Shown one piece after another: positions 6,121 to 8,286 of a stretch of DNA of 8,286 nt. A program made the position numbers and the translations under genes. Source of the stretch: VFMC01 sp044238435 (GTDB lineage: Bacteria > Actinomycetota > Acidimicrobiia > Acidimicrobiales > Ilumatobacteraceae); contig JBIIDH010000131.1 of assembly GCA_044238435.1 (NCBI GenBank), positions 1-8,286 on the forward strand, given 5' to 3'. The stretch's first letter is position 1. Each line of letters opens with the position of its first letter. The notes beneath the pieces are model-generated. The model did not search any database, was not told where the DNA came from, and was given only the letters and a program-made list of their open reading frames with translations.

Positions 6121-7059
6121 TCAGTCGTCGGTGACGGCGGTTGCTTCGCCGAGCGCGGCGATGACTGCCACCATGTCGCCGGGCAGCGGCGACGTGAAGC
6201 TGAGCAGCTCGTCGCGCAGCGGGTGACGGAACGCCAGCGCCTCGGCGTGCAGCATCGGACGCGCCACGTCGATACCCACCCGGGCACCCCCGTAGACGGC
6301 ATCGCCCACCACCGGATGACCGATAGCGGTGAGGTGCACCCTGATCTGGTGGGTCCGGCCGGTCTCGAGGCGGCACCGCACCTCGGCCACGTCGTTCGGG
6401 TCGCGATACGAACGCAGCACCCGGTAGCGGGTGCGCGCAACCTTGCCGTCGGCCACCACGGCCATGCGCATGGGGTCGCGATGGTCGCGGCCGATCGGGG
6501 CATCGATGACCCCGACCGAGCTCGCTGGCACCCCCCACACCAGGGTGCGATAGGTGCGCTCGACCTCGCGCGCCGACAGTGCCGCCACCAGCAGTTCGTA
6601 CGCCGGCTCGCTGCGTGCCACCACCATCAGGCCCGAGGTGCCCACGTCGAGGCGGTGCACGATGCCCGGCCGCTGCCAGTCGCCCACGGTGGCGATCTCG
6701 GGGAACCTCGCCAGCAATCCGTTCACCAGGGTGCCGGTGGGGTTGCCGGCACCGGGGTGCACCACCAGACCGGCCGGCTTGTCGACGACCACGACGTCGT
6801 CGTCGGCGTACACGACGCTGAACGTCACCCCGGCATCAGCCGCCGGGGCCGCGATCTGGGGCAACTTCGCCGGATCGACGCGCAGTTCCTGGCCGTCGCG
6901 CAGGCGCAGCTTGCCACTGGTGACGACGGCGCCATCCACCTCGGCACCACCCGCGGCGACGAGTACGGCCGCATCGGCTCGGCTGGCACCGGTGACGATC
7001 GCCACCACCCGGTCGAGGCGTTCACCGTCGAGCGCAGCGGGTACGACCTCGTCGATCAT
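6121..7059 (-). CDS. rluD: RluD-type 23S rRNA pseudouridine synthase
   Basis: A 312-residue RluA/RluD-family enzyme that isomerises uridine to pseudouridine in rRNA, acting in the cytoplasm on the large subunit. An S4 RNA-binding domain occupies about 11-62 (LDRVVAIVTGASRADAAVLV, then VDGAVV). The catalytic domain has the linker VVDKPAGLVVHPG (91-103), motif II HRLDVGTSG (135-143) with catalytic D138, and GRTHQIRVHL (234-243). The exact target uridines are inferred: RluD of E. coli modifies 1911, 1915 and 1917, but actinobacterial members of the clade are less well characterised. The ATG at 7059 overlaps the lspA TGA as ATGA, so translational coupling is expected. The frame is open to 7419, but that upstream part lies inside lspA. 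The stop is 6 nt from the convergent Rrf2 stop, leaving no room for a separate terminator. Confidence 0.95.
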   Translation of the reverse strand: MIDEVVPAALDGERLDRVVAIVTGASRADAAVLVAAGGAEVDGAVVTSGKLRLRDGQELRVDPAKLPQIAAPAADAGVTFSVVYADDDVVVVDKPAGLVVHPGAGNPTGTLVNGLLARFPEIATVGDWQRPGIVHRLDVGTSGLMVVARSEPAYELLVAALSAREVERTYRTLVWGVPASSVGVIDAPIGRDHRDPMRMAVVADGKVARTRYRVLRSYRDPNDVAEVRCRLETGRTHQIRVHLTAIGHPVVGDAVYGGARVGIDVARPMLHAEALAFRHPLRDELLSFTSPLPGDMVAVIAALGEATAVTDD

Positions 7060-7598
7060 GCCGCGCCGCCCTGAGGCGCCACCGGGGCGCGCAGCGCGGC
7101 GATGGCGAAGAGCACCGCACCGACGGTGACTCCGATGTCGGCGATGTTGAAGATGGGCCACCACTGCACATCGATGAAGTCGACCACTGCGCCCCGCATC
7201 CAGCCGTTGCCTCGGAACAGTCGGTCGACAAGGTTGCCCAGAGCACCACCGATGAGCAGGCCCGCAGCCACCTCGGCCAGACGCGTGCCCAGGCGGGCAC
7301 TCGTCGAGGCCAACACCAACACCACCCCGAAGGCGAGCAGGCCGATGACCGGACCCCATCCCTCGCCGCGCGAGAACGCCATACCGCTGTTGAACGTGAG
7401 GTTCCACTGCAGGGTCCACACGACGTGTCGCTCGGCGCCGTCGGCCAGGGCATTCACCGCCCAGTGCTTGGTGATCTGGTCGAGCACGACGATGACGGCA
7501 GCGATGGCGAGGCTGAGCCCCGAGACCCGACGAGCGCGGCGTGTCGGCGTCGGTGCCTCGTCGGGCACGACCTCGGGTTCGATGTGGTCGGGTTCCAC
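7056..7598 (-). CDS. lspA: Lipoprotein signal peptidase (signal peptidase II)
   Basis: A 180-residue inner-membrane aspartyl protease that cleaves the signal peptide of diacylglyceryl-prolipoproteins. Family motifs in order: LDQITK (39-44), WNLTFNSGMAFS (65-76), GNLVDR (121-126) with catalytic D125, and FNIADIGV (150-157) with catalytic D154. Four hydrophobic helices are visible at about 27-43, 84-101, 107-121 and 153-171. The start is uncertain. GTG at 7598, 4 nt after the stop of the DksA-like gene, gives an acidic, proline-rich cytoplasmic extension of about 23 residues (EPDHIEPEVVPDEAPTPTRR) before the first helix. A GTG 10 codons further in (7568) would shorten it. Neither has a strong Shine-Dalgarno, so coupling to the upstream gene is likely. 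It overlaps the rluD-like start by 4 nt. Confidence 0.95.
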   Translation of the reverse strand: MEPDHIEPEVVPDEAPTPTRRARRVSGLSLAIAAVIVVLDQITKHWAVNALADGAERHVVWTLQWNLTFNSGMAFSRGEGWGPVIGLLAFGVVLVLASTSARLGTRLAEVAAGLLIGGALGNLVDRLFRGNGWMRGAVVDFIDVQWWPIFNIADIGVTVGAVLFAIAALRAPVAPQGGAA

Positions 7599-7602
7599 CG
7601 GG

Positions 7603-8286
7603 TCAGCGGCGGCCGAGGCCGCCGGCCTTCTCCTGCACGAGCACATCGGCCCACGGGATGGCATCGAGACGCTCGCGCGGGATGGGCTTGCCGGAGATGA
7701 TCGAGTAGCCGTAGGTGCCCTGCTGCAGGCGGGCCAGTGCGGTATCGATGTCGGCGACCGTCTGGCGGGCCTGTGCCGACAACGCGAGGTCGCGCTCGCG
7801 CTCGACCACCATGGTGTCGCCTTCGCCGCCCTCGTCGTCGAACTGCACATCGCCCATCTCGGCTTCCGCGATGAGCGCGTTGGCCTCGTCCTCGAGGCGA
7901 GTGGCCTGACCGGTGAGTTCCACACGCTCCTCGAGCAGGCGAGCCCGCATCATCGTGAGGAACTTCGCGTCGAAGTCCTTGGTGTAGGCCACACCGTCTT
8001 TGGTGACGCCACGCACCGGGGGCAGGGCGACCGTGGTGGGCTCGGCGGCCTTCGCAGGCGCCTTCTTTGCCGGGGCCGGAGCAGCCTTCTTCGCCGGAGC
8101 AGCAGCAGGGACCGGAGCAGCCTTCTTCGCCGGGGCCGCCTTCTTCGCCGGGGCCGGAGCAGCCTTCTTCGCCGGGGCCACAGCAGGTGCCGGGGCGGCC
8201 TTCTTCTCTGGGGCCGCCTTCTTCGCGGGTGCCGGAGCAGCCTTCTTCGCCGGGGCCGCCTTCTTCGCGGGTGCCGGAGCAGCCTT
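7603..8286 (-). CDS. TraR/DksA-family protein lacking zinc-finger cysteines, with Lys/Ala/Pro-rich tail (5' end outside window)
   Basis: 227 residues are visible and the frame is open to the right edge, so the true start lies beyond it. GTG at 8181 is in frame but sits inside the repeat and is unlikely to be the start. Visible residues 1-82 are repeats of KKAAPAPA and KKAAPA, a basic, histone-H1-like disordered tail. From about 95 comes a DksA coiled coil (FDAKFLTMMRARLLEERVEL, then EGDTMVVERERDLALSAQAR). The C-terminal part, GTYGYSIISGKPIPRERLDA then IPWADVLVQEKAG, matches the DksA zinc-finger signature, but the four cysteine positions are Ser, Ser, Leu and Glu, so it cannot bind zinc the usual way. 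DksA proteins bind RNA polymerase through its secondary channel; the tail suggests added nucleic-acid binding (inference). lspA starts 4 nt after its stop. I believe related cysteine-less proteins occur next to lspA in Streptomyces. Confidence 0.9.
   Translation of the reverse strand, partial: KAAPAPAKKAAPAKKAAPAPAKKAAPEKKAAPAPAVAPAKKAAPAPAKKAAPAKKAAPVPAAAPAKKAAPAPAKKAPAKAAEPTTVALPPVRGVTKDGVAYTKDFDAKFLTMMRARLLEERVELTGQATRLEDEANALIAEAEMGDVQFDDEGGEGDTMVVERERDLALSAQARQTVADIDTALARLQQGTYGYSIISGKPIPRERLDAIPWADVLVQEKAGGLGRR
8041..8286 (-). repeat. Tandem coding repeats encoding KKAAPA/KKAAPAPA
   Basis: This stretch encodes the repetitive tail of the DksA-like protein. The clearest period is 42 bp (14 codons, KKAAPAPA plus KKAAPA): bases 8210-8244 recur exactly at 8252-8286. 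Further left the units become imperfect (PAVAPAKKA, APVPAAAPA, KAPAKAAEP). Near-identical DNA, not just protein, suggests recent expansion by slippage or recombination, and length probably varies between strains. The array continues past the right edge. Confidence 0.9.

Noticed and set aside
7060..7419. N-terminal extension of the RluD-like protein to 432 residues
   Set aside because: The extension overlaps the lspA gene and is low-quality sequence. The ATG at 7059 gives a normal RluD N-terminus and an ATGA overlap with the lspA stop.
7599..7925. N-terminal extension of LspA to 289 residues
   Set aside because: The added part is a Ser/Arg-rich shadow of the DksA-like gene, and LspA proteins are about 160-200 residues.
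8041..8286. CRISPR-like array at the right edge
   Set aside because: The repeats are in frame, lack unique spacers and encode the KKAAPA tail, so they are coding tandem repeats.

Overview
This window is GC-rich bacterial chromosome from a high-GC Actinomycetota. The clearest marker is the bacterial proteasome activator Bpa/PafE at 3903-4415, whose proteasome-docking C-terminus (GTYL) is intact. Other pointers are frequent GTG starts, an apparently leaderless transcript, a DksA-like protein with a Lys/Ala/Pro-rich tail, and a DnaE1-type replicative polymerase with a complete PHP metal site. A deep lineage such as Acidimicrobiia would fit, but that is inference. Coding density is very high: no gap exceeds about 150 bases, and I see no mobile elements, CRISPR arrays, rRNA or tRNA.

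Right to left on the minus strand, the first block is a tight cluster. A TraR/DksA-family protein (5' end beyond the right edge) is followed after 4 nt by lspA (signal peptidase II), whose stop overlaps the start of an rluD-type 23S rRNA pseudouridine synthase as ATGA. Next is the only plus-strand gene, an Rrf2-family regulator, converging on the rluD-like gene with 6 nt between their stops. It diverges from a second minus-strand pair: a metal-dependent phosphodiesterase/phosphatase and, 32 nt later, the proteasome activator. A 150-nt gap with candidate promoter and palindromes precedes dnaE, the 1192-residue DNA polymerase III alpha subunit. At the far left is the first 24 codons of another minus-strand gene.

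Most of this is housekeeping: lipoprotein maturation, ribosomal RNA modification, replication and protein degradation. From memory, lspA, an rluD homologue and dnaE1 lie near each other in this order in Mycobacterium tuberculosis (Rv1539, Rv1540, Rv1547), with a comparable neighbourhood including the DksA-like gene in Streptomyces. The unusual part is the central insert of Rrf2 regulator, phosphodiesterase and proteasome activator, because bpa sits elsewhere (Rv3780) in M. tuberculosis.

I found no convincing new multi-gene defence or mobile system. The best leads are the phosphodiesterase-bpa pair beside a divergent Rrf2 regulator, three evenly spaced half-sites between the divergent genes, a perfect 17-bp palindrome just upstream of dnaE, and a DksA-like protein that has lost all four zinc-finger cysteines and carries a histone-H1-like repetitive tail.
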